NCBI GenBank assembly: GCA_016098155.1
Contig: JAAAJB010000468.1
Location: forward strand, 1 to 28,216
Length of the DNA: 28,216 nucleotides
Direction of reading: 5' to 3'
From: Actinomortierella ambigua
Lineage: Eukaryota > Mortierellomycota > Mortierellomycetes > Mortierellales > Mortierellaceae
The notes below the pieces were generated by a model. It worked only from the letters and a program-made list of their open reading frames with translations. It had not been told where the DNA came from and searched no databases. Positions 1-8,572 of the stretch are shown one piece after another (position 1 is the stretch's first letter; each line of letters begins with the position of its first letter). The position numbers and the translations under genes are program-made.

Positions 1-1
1 A

Positions 2-175
2 AAAAAAAAAAAAAAAAAAAAAGACAAAAAAAAAAAGACAGAAGAAAGGAAAAAGGAAAATAGAAAACAGAAAAGAAAAAACAAAAGAAAAGACAAAAAT
101 AACCAACAGCGCCAGCTACCAGAAGGCGCAGCCCGTTTGTGTGGGCTTCTTCAAGTCAATCATATGCTGTCTTGA
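2..175 (+). CDS. Open frame with Lys-rich run ending ...NHMLS, partial at left edge
   Basis: A frame open from the window edge encodes a Lys/Glu-rich stretch from the purine tract, followed by a tail ending in LLQVNHMLS and TGA at 173-175. The same tail is encoded by the right arm (minus strand, stop at 27701-27703). Over the non-repetitive tail the two copies differ at 103, 127 and 142. All three differences are silent third-codon positions (AAC/AAT, GGC/GGT, TGT/TGC). This hints that the frame was under protein-level selection, but the sample is tiny and the Lys-rich part may just be a simple repeat. No family is recognised. Confidence 0.2.
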   Translation, partial: KKKKKKKDKKKKTEERKKENRKQKRKNKRKDKNNQQRQLPEGAARLCGLLQVNHMLS

Positions 176-310
176 GCTTCCGAAGGTATGTGCTCGAAGT
201 TCCAGTGTTTGGAATACATAATCCTGCTAATTAGATGACAAGTTTATGGCTAAACGACTTTGCGTCCTTTTGTTGTTGCATAGGCCACATCTACCGCCTC
301 GATTCCACTC
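113..310 (+). repeat. First direct-repeat block within the left arm
   Basis: This block is related to 887-1110. Both begin with a GTTTGTG-type segment, then run through 'atatgct.tcttga.cttcc.aaggtatgtgctcgaag', a 'ccagtgtttgga' core, 'atggctaa.cg' (246 and 1036) and 'ggccacatc.a.cgcctcgat'. The string AAGGTATGTG resembles a fungal 5' splice site, and a GCATAG that could be an acceptor lies at 278-283. The block may therefore preserve an exon-intron-exon arrangement, which is an inference only. Confidence 0.7.
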
Positions 311-886
311 ATTCAGATACTCGCGGGTTGGCGTCGCAACAAGACAGCTGGGGTGCCACTCTTTCTCATGCTTGACCACACAAAGGTATGGTAATATGAA
401 AGAGTTTGGTGAATTGGATGATACAATTGCATGCTGAGATATGACCCTCAACTGACACAATACCTTTTGATATACTCCATCGTATTCCTTAGTAGAACCG
501 TGCATACGATGCACAAAGCATGACACCAGAACAGCACCATTTCCACTTCCACTTCCTATCATCACTATCACCTATACCAAACATATTCCTCCCCAATACA
601 AACCACCACCCAACCGGCACCCCCACTACACCAACAACACCCCATTGAATCAAAGCAAAAAAGAAAAGAAAAGAAAAAAAGAAAAAGAACTACCACCGCT
701 ACCACCATGGCCATTACTCCACCTATGCCCACCATCCTCCTCTTCAAAACGAAAACACCACTACATTGCTATCCCCCTCTCTATTCCAACACCCAAACAA
801 TCAAACACAACAGAACACAAACAAGAATAGAGCAAAAAAATAAAAATAAAGATAAAATACAGCTACAACAACTAACAGTTCCAGCT

Positions 887-1185
887 AACAGTAGCCGTGG
901 TACGTTTGTGCGAGCTTTCTTCAACCAACTATGATAAGCAAGTCATATGCTATCTTGAACTTCCAAAGGTATGTGCTCGAAGCGCCAGTGTTTGGAACAT
1001 ATAGTCCTGCTAGATGTTGAAATAGTGAAACGCTCATGGCTAACCGTCTCATTTTATCATACCTCCATGCTTTATTACTTGGGCCACATCCAGCGCCTCG
1101 ATCACAGTCACCTTGCATTCTTCCCGTAGCCTTTTCACCCCAAAAGCCACGAAAACACTTGTGGACCGGCTCGTTGGTAAGTCTT
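887..1185 (+). repeat. Second, more diverged direct-repeat block of the left arm
   Basis: This is the second copy of the 113-310 block, more diverged and continuing further. Its segment around 1128-1150 (ccttttcaccccaaaa) is matched in reverse complement near 26805-26825 on the right. Similarity fades at about 1185, after a segment resembling 'gtggaccggctcg'. That point is taken as the inner edge of the left arm. Confidence 0.6.
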
Positions 1186-2431
1186 CAATTCAACGCCACT
1201 GGTAGGTTTCATTGGTCACAGTCTCCTGGAATGGTCGACCGAGGTCACCGCAAAGTTGTACTCGCGAAAAACCACGCTAGTGTCCCCGTGTAGGGCGTTT
1301 GAGGACTAGGAGGAGAGTGGACATGGCCCACGTAGAAGAAAAGGTTGGGTTATTTTCCGTTCCCAACTCTATTGCTGTGGTTCGAGCGCTTTTCGCGACG
1401 TTGCCAGTTCTTGTTGCATTCATGACATGTTTTAAATGTTGAGCTTCTATGGTAATTATGTTTTAGTGTAAGGTCAATAGTATTGTCTTAATTGTAGGCG
1501 GACGTTGAGACACTCTCGGATAGCAATTTTGATGAGGGCTGAGAAAAATCACAGGGGGAGGTTTGCTTACATTACTGACGCCAAAGGAAAAAAAAGTCAG
1601 CGATCTGCCTGTTGTCCCTGAGAATGGTAAATGGTACGGATGCATGAAAACAACGAGTGCATCGGCAAAGAATAAACAGGTGCATAGGCGAAGACTAATC
1701 AAGGGCTCATGGACAGTGCGTAGAAAATAATAGACCTATTATTCTTGGATCAGAAACCCAAGAGAAAATAGTCGCCCGTGCTTTTGGCCTTGCCGTCTTC
1801 CTCCCTCCATCTCTTCGGCAGTCCTTGGTCCGCATGTTGTAGGTGATACCTCTCTCTCTCTCGTTCTTGGTGTGAATGTTTCCGTCGCGCGTATCGCCGC
1901 TTCGGCAAATTCATGACTACCACCATATTTCCTTACAAGATCACACCCCCTTTGATTTCTCTGCACCCTTGGTGTGGTGCTTGATCCATGCGCTTCGGCG
2001 TTGCACAGACCGTGATCCTCCTGCTTCCCTCTCTTTGAACATCTCTTCATCTTCTCCACTTCATCCCCCCTTCATCTCTCGCGCAAAATTTTGATGAATA
2101 CCCCTTGATTTGCTCTCATCTGGTTCAGATATCCAGACGGGGCTGATTTTTGGCACTGTCGTCCCGAATCACGGGTAGGAATGGTGTTGTCTTCCTTTAC
2201 GCCATGGTCTTTTTTTTTCGTCTCTCGATCTTTTTCATCCCTTAGATTTCCTATCTCCTTGTCTTTTGATATCCCCCCCTGTCTATGTTCCCTCTATTAC
2301 AAGGTGAATACTCTTTTTGAGTGCGTCTATGTTCTTACCAGTGACCCTCCGTTTTTTTTCGGCCTGCGCTTGGCGTTCCTCTTCCTGGATCAAAGGCGAA
2401 TTGCCTTCTTTGTTTCACGATCCTCTTCACG
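1186..2431. other. Intergenic, no gene recognised
   Basis: Several short open frames overlap on both strands here without a start context, splice structure or family match that I can support. The last part (about 2180-2400) is strongly T/C-rich on the plus strand, as expected for the upstream region of the TATA-bearing small secreted gene that follows. Confidence 0.6.
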
Positions 2432-2439
2432 TATATAAA
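2432..2439 (+). promoter_or_regulatory. TATA box of the small secreted protein gene
   Basis: TATATAAA lies just after a pyrimidine-rich stretch. It is 339 bp upstream of the ATG at 2771, but only about 230 bp from the donor of a probable 5' untranslated intron. That gives a leader exon of roughly 200 nt, which is a sensible arrangement. A second A/T-rich match (gatataaaaa, about 2711-2720) lies inside the proposed intron and is a weaker alternative. Confidence 0.5.
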
Positions 2440-2670
2440 GAAGTCGCGTACCTAGTTCCGCACCAACACTCAAAGACCCCTCCATACCTAACTCGCTACT
2501 CCATTCGTAACAGCACCCATTCCAGCATTTGCAATAGCACACAACGGCTGCAACTACACGCGCAAGACACCTCAGCAGCACAGTCGCCAGTCGAGAATCC
2601 CTTCGTAGAAGCATCGCTCCCCATAGCACTATCAAGAACGCTCACAGAGAAACCAACTGAACCCACGAAA

Positions 2671-2767
2671 GTAAGGCGTTGTGACTACCTCTATGAGTAT
2701 TGGTGTACAGTGATATAAAAATGGCTTGCTCATCATTGTATCATCATTCACAAACTATTATATCTAG
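2671..2767 (+). other. Probable 5'-UTR intron of the secreted protein gene
   Basis: The donor is AAA|GTAAGG at 2671, and the acceptor TATATCTAG ends at 2767. A CAAACTATTA branch-like stretch lies before the acceptor. The acceptor leaves only three bases (cca) before the ATG of the secreted protein. The upstream exon is open in the same frame, but joining it would bury the hydrophobic signal peptide inside a longer protein. I therefore read the exon as untranslated leader. Confidence 0.5.
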
Positions 2768-2770
2768 CCA

Positions 2771-3007
2771 ATGTTTCTTGCTAGACTTCTTATCGTCTTG
2801 GTCATCTCGGCTCAATTTGGTTTTGTCGAGTCTTTATATTGCAGATGTGGCGGGTCGTTACAGGCGGATCAGACGCCTGGTTGCTGTGAAAAAGTGACTG
2901 GGGGAAAAACTTTTTGGTTTATAAAAGCTTTCGATCAAGTTTGTGATGTGGGAGAAAAAACGGGCTTTTTCAATCAATGCTGTGATCATGAGGCTGCTTG
3001 TTATTAA
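2771..3007 (+). CDS. Small secreted cysteine-rich protein (78 aa)
   Basis: This single-exon protein of 78 residues starts with a clear signal peptide: a basic residue at position 5, then a hydrophobic run to about residue 17, with likely cleavage near residue 21. The mature part is only about 57 residues and has eight cysteines at 24, 26, 38, 39, 58, 70, 71 and 77. The order is CxC, CC, C, CC, C. The two minus-strand genes at 11837-12142 and 12651-12983 show the same order plus one extra C-terminal Cys, so this is probably a distant member of that family. It is expected to be secreted and disulfide-bonded. No function can be assigned; fungal proteins of this kind serve as wall, defence or host-interaction proteins. 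The start is fixed by the signal peptide and the splice acceptor just upstream. Confidence 0.75.
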   Translation: MFLARLLIVLVISAQFGFVESLYCRCGGSLQADQTPGCCEKVTGGKTFWFIKAFDQVCDVGEKTGFFNQCCDHEAACY

Positions 3008-3838
3008 GTCTCCTCTAGAAAGCAGGGAATAGCTTTTCTTTATAAAAGAATATATTAGTGATGCTTCACGTAAATATAGTCCCGTAATGACTACTCTTGG
3101 CAGCCACTGAGGATGATAATGGAGGAGGGGAGGATGAGGGGGCCGGGATGTGAGAGGGAGTTTGGTGCTCTTCAAGTTAGAAAAGGTGTATGGTCATACG
3201 TTTATTGGCGGCAAACATATCCCTAATGTCGATGGAAACTACTCTGAGGGCCAGCAACCCCCAATGATTTTGAGCTGCAGCTTGTTCCCTTCAAACAGCA
3301 TCACATCTCTTGAGTCATTGTAGACTGAATATCGTTGTCAATGGTCAAGGCGAACCACTTGCCCCCCTAAGACAGCCAGCAGAAGAGAGAGAGAAAATGG
3401 AGTAGATGCGTTCTAAAAGAGCGATGCGGCAGACGAGCTTTTCTCTCAGGAAGACATCCATGAATATTGGGTTCCTTTTGTAAAGCCTGGCGCTGTTCGT
3501 GACCTCATGTGGAGGAGACGGGGCGCGACATGGGCACGATATGTGGAGAATGGGGAGAAGAAGAGGGCAAAACCCACCTTCCAAATAAGGCTATTTGTAT
3601 GAAGGGAGCTTCCTTGGTGAGGGTTGGATACCACCCAGCCCCTTCTGGAGAAGGAAGAGGTGGCTGAGTTGGGCATTTGGTCTTTCGGTCACATGATCGA
3701 GGCTTTTGAGTCGGAGGACTTTCGGAAAGGGCAAATTGGTGGCGCCTGGAGTCAAGCTCAGTATAAACTTCAACCCCATTCATTGTCATTTTCTCCACAA
3801 TTTCACACTCATTCATCATTGTCCTTACTTTTGAAATT
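3008..3838. other. Intergenic, promoter side of the alkyltransferase gene
   Basis: There are no convincing genes. The minus-strand open frames here lack family similarity and partly mirror the following gene. The region ends in a TATA-bearing promoter. Confidence 0.6.
3762..3767 (+). promoter_or_regulatory. TATA box of the alkyltransferase gene
   Basis: TATAAA lies 72 bp before the ATG at 3839 and is followed by a C/T/A-rich leader. The distance is typical for a fungal core promoter with a short 5' leader. Confidence 0.5.
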
Positions 3839-4518
3839 ATGCCTGCACAACGTATTCTCCGTCGTTTCTCCAGCACACACTCGAATGACGCTGGTAACAC
3901 AGCTGTCATCGCCTCCAAGGCCACACTCACCGTAGAGAGGTCAAACGAGACCGATGTGGTCAACGACGACATTACTAGTATGTTCTTCAAAACTTGCTTC
4001 TTCTATGTGAAGCGGACTGATTTCAATGACCCTTTTCGTTCGGATTGCTGAGCAGTTTCTCTACTTGTTTTTTTTTGTTTATTCATTTATTCATCTATAT
4101 AGCTACAAAGGTGTTCCCTACCAAGAAAGAGGATCGTGAAAACGCAGTGAATTCCGAGACTGGTCGTCGCGTTACACCTTTCCAGTTTCAAGTGTACGAT
4201 CTCTGTGCCCAGATCCCCAAGGGTAAGGTGTCTACGTACAAGCACATCTCGGACGCCCTGAACGCCTCGCCACGAGCCGTGGGACAGGCGCTCAAGATCA
4301 ACCCGTATGCTCCGTTGCCTGTCCCCTGCCATCGTGTCCTGGACTCTAAGCTGTTTATTGGAGGTTTCCAGGGCCAGTGGGGAAGTGGTGGCAAGGTCAA
4401 CAACAAGCGCGCCAAGCTAGCCAAAGAAGGGGTTATCTTTGATGACTCCGATCATGTGCGAAAGGAAGCACGAGAACTGGTTGTCTTTACGGACTTTGTT
4501 GTCCCAAAGACGGCGTGA
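3839..4518 (+). CDS. MGT1: Methylated-DNA-[protein]-cysteine S-methyltransferase (O6-alkylguanine repair)
   Basis: Two exons, 3839-3977 and 4103-4518, encode 184 residues. The 125-nt intron starts GTATGT and ends TATATAG, and the reading phase is kept across it. The protein transfers an alkyl group from O6-alkylguanine in DNA to its own cysteine, a suicide repair reaction. The active site PCHRV is intact, with the acceptor Cys at 122. Upstream are the helix-turn-helix with the intercalating arginine finger (R104, in PRAVGQAL), the conserved Tyr 92 and the Asn-Pro at 113-114. Because the Cys is present, this is a true alkyltransferase and not an alkyltransferase-like (ATL) protein, where Trp replaces it. 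The N-terminus (ILRRFSS and following, Arg/Ser-rich, no early acidic residue) resembles a mitochondrial presequence. The first about 70 residues are otherwise poorly conserved. Confidence 0.92.
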
Positions 4519-4891
4519 AAAAAGAAAAGAGTAGCTGATTAACAGATTCTTGTTGCAGTCCTCCTCTCTTTCAACCTCAAACGTTCGTATGAGCAACTTT
4601 CAACGGACATGGCCTGTGGCATTTCTCAGTTCTTTTTCTGCCTCTTTTGGCTCTGTTTTTCGTTTTTGAACTGGGCTGCGGACTCCGCAGCGCTCTGGAT
4701 TTTCCTGCCTGTCTTTGTACCAGTAAATGTAGTAGTAGCCAAAGTAGCCTTACATTGCGACAGAATATAAATTCCATCCCATAGTACCATTTGACCATCT
4801 CCTTCGCCTATAGCGGATTGTCAAAGTCACTTCGTCCTTGATTACACTATCGAGTACCCATTATCATCATGGGAACTCTATAGTCTGCTCC
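4519..4891. other. Intergenic, between alkyltransferase and small split gene
   Basis: This is presumably the 3' untranslated region of the alkyltransferase gene plus the promoter of the next candidate gene. AATATAAAT (about 4764) could serve as a TATA-like element about 125 bp upstream of the start at 4892. Nothing else is recognised. Confidence 0.5.
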
Positions 4892-5158
4892 ATGAATGAA
4901 TCAATGAAACGTGTCATGAAGTCGCGTGGGCTTCCTGATCATATCGACTACATATCGTATCTACGCCCGCAGGTATGAGTTGAGAACAACTGTGCCTTTT
5001 TTTTTGTTCCCACGCCACAGCCAACGGGAAAAACCTTACCGCGGGAGATTCGAGCTTTGTTATCATTTCAGCCTATGATAGGCCACCACCTACCAATAAC
5101 TCGCGTCAACTGCCGAGAGCAACACAAGATGCTCTCAAAGTACAATGTCGTTAAATGA
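4892..5158 (+). CDS. Probable small two-exon protein, unknown function (72 aa)
   Basis: Two exons, 4892-4972 and 5021-5158, join in phase zero to give 72 residues. The 48-nt intron is a textbook fungal one: donor CAG|GTATGAGT, a CAAC branch-like motif, a run of T, and acceptor CACGCCACAG. The first exon encodes a segment containing SRGLPDHIDYISYLRP. The second contains LPREIRALLSFQPMIGHHLP and ends ...SKYNVVK. The protein is basic, lacks a signal peptide or membrane segment, and has a balanced amino-acid composition unlike the low-complexity frames around it. I do not recognise the family; a small organellar or nuclear protein is possible. It is too split to appear as a single open frame. Upstream coding exons cannot be excluded, although an in-frame TAG lies at about 4822-4824. 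Confidence 0.45.
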
Positions 5159-5919
5159 AAGGTACAGAAGGAAAAATAGTGGGGAATCAAGTTCCACAGA
5201 ATATATGTACAAGAGGTTCATTTGTTCGGCTAGTGCATGAAGGCGGTAAAGCTACTGCACGATGGCGCGCTCGCAGAACACAATCGGCGCACACGCATCT
5301 TCTCCATTTTCTCCCACTTGACTACCCCTACTTCATCCTCTCCTACCCCCCCTACCCGACCACAATGTACATCCTAAACGATTGCATGATTGTTCAACAT
5401 GGTACAGTACCAACAAAAGAAACAAAGTGTTCGGCACATTTGTTGTGCGTTGAGCTTCTCACCCCATACACACATCACAGCCAACAACAGTAGCTCCAGT
5501 GCACCATCCAAAACTGGTTGTTCATAGTCAGTGACAATGACCAATGTTTTTTTTTTGTTGGTATCGACCATGACTTTTCCACAAACTTTTGCACCACAAA
5601 AACAATGACAGCAGAAAGGAGGACTGATAGCACTCCCACTTGCAGAGTTTGCGCACGCCGTCCTCAGGAGAGGGGGGATATTTATGATGATGGATAACAA
5701 CTCTTATCATTCAAGGTACAGCTGCATTGTAGTCGAGGCTACGTTGCCAATCCCTACTCCTTCACCCCATAGACAAGCCTATTCACAATTTCACTGCTAC
5801 AGCAACTTCATATCGAGGTAAAATTGAGCCAAATCGCGCCGAGGTGAACTAGTCTGGCGTGCTCAAGGTTAGTGCGGTGTAGTACATACTCGGCGACTGG
5901 TACCGTAGGACAGAAGCCT

Positions 5920-5942
5920 AAAAAAAAAAAAAAAAAAAAAAA
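5920..5942. repeat. Homopolymer A tract (23 bases)
   Basis: This is an uninterrupted run of A on the plus strand. On the minus strand it reads as a long T run ending in AG, so it could mimic a polypyrimidine tract and acceptor. Confidence 0.9.
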
Positions 5943-6626
5943 GTTGCCTCCATGGAGCAGTGAATGGCGTTGCAGTGTCCAGCTTGAATGTAATCTCTTT
6001 TGATTTCCAAGAGTCGACGCTAATGGTCGTTCTGTTTCTTCGTCCAGTCGCGAGAAAGATGACAGGCATTCAAGCCGATGGCTGACTTACAGTTGCGAGA
6101 TCTATATCACATGTAGCTACATAGTAATGGGACTGTGGTGTCATTGTGTTGTCGCGCTCGTTCTGAATAAGGGGGGAAAAGAGGGGTGTGCCTAGTAGGC
6201 TTTTCAGAAGAAAAGAAAACGTACGTTCAGGCAAACCCATGGCGTGTTGGATGACAGAGTTGGCACAGGAGTCGCTGTACAGGAGTGCTGTTGGCTATTT
6301 CCAATTGGTTTGTGAGTGTATTCAGCTGGACGACAATCAATGAAGGAAAGAAAGACTGGCTCTTCTTTTCGGCCCGGAAGGCAAGGTAGCGGCGGTGCTT
6401 TGTGTGAAAGATACGAATACAGGTGAAACAGGAGAACGATGAAGAAAACAATGAGCAAAGGCAAGCGTGGAACAGCGTGAGTGATAATAGTGAAGAAAAA
6501 AAAAACAGGCTATCACTAACAGAAAAAAGACATGATGTGTTGACGTAGAGCCTTTTGAAAGGAACGAAGCACGCCATCCGCGTCGCGAGTGACGATTTTC
6601 GCGTTATTGAATTGAGCATGGTACTC

Positions 6627-7070
6627 TTACTTTGCAGCACACGCGTCTACCTCCCTCCCCCACCCCTTTAAACCTTCTGTCATGCATAAAGAGAGAGTTG
6701 CATGGCATAATGAGAGGTTCGGCACAGGGGAAGAAATGGCCGAGGAAACAAATAGTATGCCGGCCATCCACCAAGTTGTCGTTTTTGACATGTTGTTTTC
6801 GCTGTGTGGCTGGTCGTAGAAATACGACGTTGGACATATTGTGCAATGGTGGTGCGACCACAACAATGTGAGCAGATACCTCACTGTTGGACTTTCCGAC
6901 CCAAGGTGAAAGAGGGACTGCTGCACAAACGTATCCCTTTTTTCGCTCCTCCTCATCCAGTCAACGCCCTTCATTGTGCATGGGCCACCCTCACCCGCCA
7001 GTCTTTTGACCATCTGTTTGATGTCCGCTAGCAAACTCAAGTTGTCCGACCCTGAAAACCCCTGCCACAT
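6627..7070 (-). CDS. Uncertain open frame, 147 aa
   Basis: From the ATG at 7070 this frame runs 147 residues, and 44 more codons are open upstream. The first 60 or so residues (MWQGFSGSDNLSLLADIKQM and following, ending in a W-R-R-S-E-K-R-type basic patch) look compositionally protein-like. The rest is Cys/His/Ser-rich without a recognisable domain. There is no clear TATA box or splice pattern, and the C-terminal half overlaps other open frames. It is the best candidate for a gene in the 5159-8572 gap, but it could easily be chance. Confidence 0.18.
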   Translation of the reverse strand: MWQGFSGSDNLSLLADIKQMVKRLAGEGGPCTMKGVDWMRRSEKRDTFVQQSLFHLGSESPTVRYLLTLLWSHHHCTICPTSYFYDQPHSENNMSKTTTWWMAGILFVSSAISSPVPNLSLCHATLSLCMTEGLKGWGREVDACAAK

Positions 7071-7368
7071 GTTGGCCTCCTTCCCCTCTTGATCAGTCTG
7101 CCGTACCCCTACTGTACAAGAAGACAAAAAGTTTATCCTCAATCTCGATGTATGCCGCACACGTTGGAGTACAGGGGGAGGGGGGAAAGGAAAGGATGGC
7201 AACGCGGCGAGGAACGTTTAGGCGAAACCAATAAAGGAGGGAACGGAGGCAACAAGCCGGTGACTGGTGGCAAGTATGGTGCCATAGCTGCGAAGATGGA
7301 TTCCATCCAACGTACGCCGCCAAAGATGGGGCGAGAGGGAGGAAACAAAAGGAGGGGGGGATGCCATT

Positions 7369-7428
7369 GAGAAAGAGAGACAGAGACAGAGATAGAGACA
7401 GAGAGAGAGAGATTGAGAGAATGAGAGT
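7369..7428. repeat. GA-rich microsatellite
   Basis: Imperfect (GA)n with interspersed CAGA and TAGA units. Confidence 0.85.
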
Positions 7429-8036
7429 GGGATGGACATACAGAGATGCTTTGAGAACAAGGGGTGGTTTGAGGAAGCATGTGGGCAGGCTTCCATTTAC
7501 AGGGGCAGCGTAGCAGGTCCTCTCCCTAATCGCCACCATCGCGCATGCCTTGCAGGCGCCATTCACGGACAGCACTGTGTTGCCCCCCCCTCCTTCTGCT
7601 TCTAGAAGTCGAAGCAAGATAAGAGCGAACAAAAAGAAACAGGCAAAACTGAAAAAAAAAACACATAGCAGCAAGCCCAAAGGTGCCAGAGGTCGTGCAC
7701 TAGTCATGGTCCCTGTGTCAATAGGGTTGATTGCGAGTAGAATGTTTGGTTGCTCTTCTCTATTTACATGCGATTATCCAACTGTGGGCAGAATGTCGCA
7801 ATCATTGACACACCCAGAATCAGACAATCTGAGTGGCTGGTGATGAGACGGTTCTTGCGGTTCATTTCCCACTCTTTTTGGTCACACTTTCCCCTCTCCC
7901 CCCATCAGCCGCCATCCATCAGCAGCAACATACCAGCCAGCCAGCATACCTATCCCCGCTTTTTTCTCTCTTTTAAACCCATTGCATGTCCATTGCCCCC
8001 TCATCCATTCATTCATTTCATTTCATTCACATTCAC

Positions 8037-8130
8037 TGTCTCTCTCTCTCTCTCTCTCTCCCCTCCCCCCTCTCTTTTCTCTTTTCTCTCTCTCTCTATC
8101 TCGCACAGACACATCCATCTCTCTCTCACC
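8037..8130. repeat. CT-rich microsatellite in the F-box gene promoter
   Basis: (TC)n and polypyrimidine sequence lie about 450-530 bp before the ATG at 8573. Such pyrimidine tracts are common in fungal promoters. The CT-rich character continues through 8500. Confidence 0.85.
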
Positions 8131-8572
8131 CCCTTCCCTCCCTTCCCTTGTCCTTCTTGCCCTACATTGTTCTGTTTTGCTCTGTTCCCTGGCGCTTGGA
8201 TAAGAGAGACCCCTGGCGTGTGCTCCACCTCCATTACTACCATCTTGTCTTCTTTGTCGTCCTTCGTCTTCTTCTTTGCCCTTGACCCCTGCTTCGTCTC
8301 TCCCTCCCTTTGCCCAGCACAAAAGATTGGCGACAGGCATCTCTCTCTCTTTTTTTTTAACGAGAAAAGAGAACAGTCACCTCTGGATAGTCCAATCCAT
8401 TCGAGGAGAGAAAAGTACCTCTCTTTCCCCCAAACTCCTCCCACCCTACCCACCTTCCCTCCAGAAAAAGACTAGCAACTCAAACTCCTTCTTAGAGTGA
8501 TTGGGTTGCCAGCCAATTCTCTTTTCATCTTCCTCACCCCTCTTGACAAAGGACTGCAACTATACCACCATC

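Larger units (their letters stand above)
1..1185. repeat. Left arm of a dispersed inverted repeat family
   Basis: This arm matches the reverse complement of about 26785-27905 at the other end of the window. Matching stretches include 101-200 with about 27676-27778, 240-570 with about 27310-27645, 640-830 with about 27060-27230, 880-1028 with about 26868-27020, and 1115-1165 with about 26790-26840. It opens with an A-rich tract (22 A, then A/GACA-rich sequence to about 100) that corresponds to the T-rich tract at 27775-27905 on the right. It contains two related blocks in direct orientation, 113-310 and 887-1110. I recognise no transposase or reverse transcriptase. It could be a decayed gene family, a transposon remnant or a subtelomeric-type repeat. 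Confidence 0.85.
5159..8572. other. Long intergenic region, no confirmed gene
   Basis: These 3.4 kb lack any gene I can support. They contain a 23-base A run (5920-5942), a GA-rich microsatellite (about 7369-7428), a CT-rich microsatellite (about 8037-8130) and generally pyrimidine-rich DNA from 7860 to 8570, which is probably promoter and leader of the F-box gene. Minus-strand pieces near 5890-6240 have splice-like signals (GTAAGT at about 6089, a T20 run then AG at about 5921), but no consistent protein results. The longest uninterrupted minus-strand frame is listed separately. Confidence 0.5.

Noticed and set aside
227..571. 114-residue minus-strand frame of the left repeat arm, with a 133-residue counterpart at 27248-27649 (+)
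   Set aside because: The two copies differ mainly at first and second codon positions of this frame, so it is unlikely to be the selected one. The differences fit the opposite strand better between 264 and 375.
5890..6240. Spliced minus-strand gene using GTAAGT at about 6089 and the T-run acceptor at about 5921
   Set aside because: The joined frame soon hits stops, upstream exons cannot be linked in a consistent phase, and no family is recognised.
8013..8453. Arg/Glu-rich minus-strand frames and Ser/Leu-rich plus-strand frames over the CT microsatellite
   Set aside because: They are translations of simple repeats, with no start context or family match.
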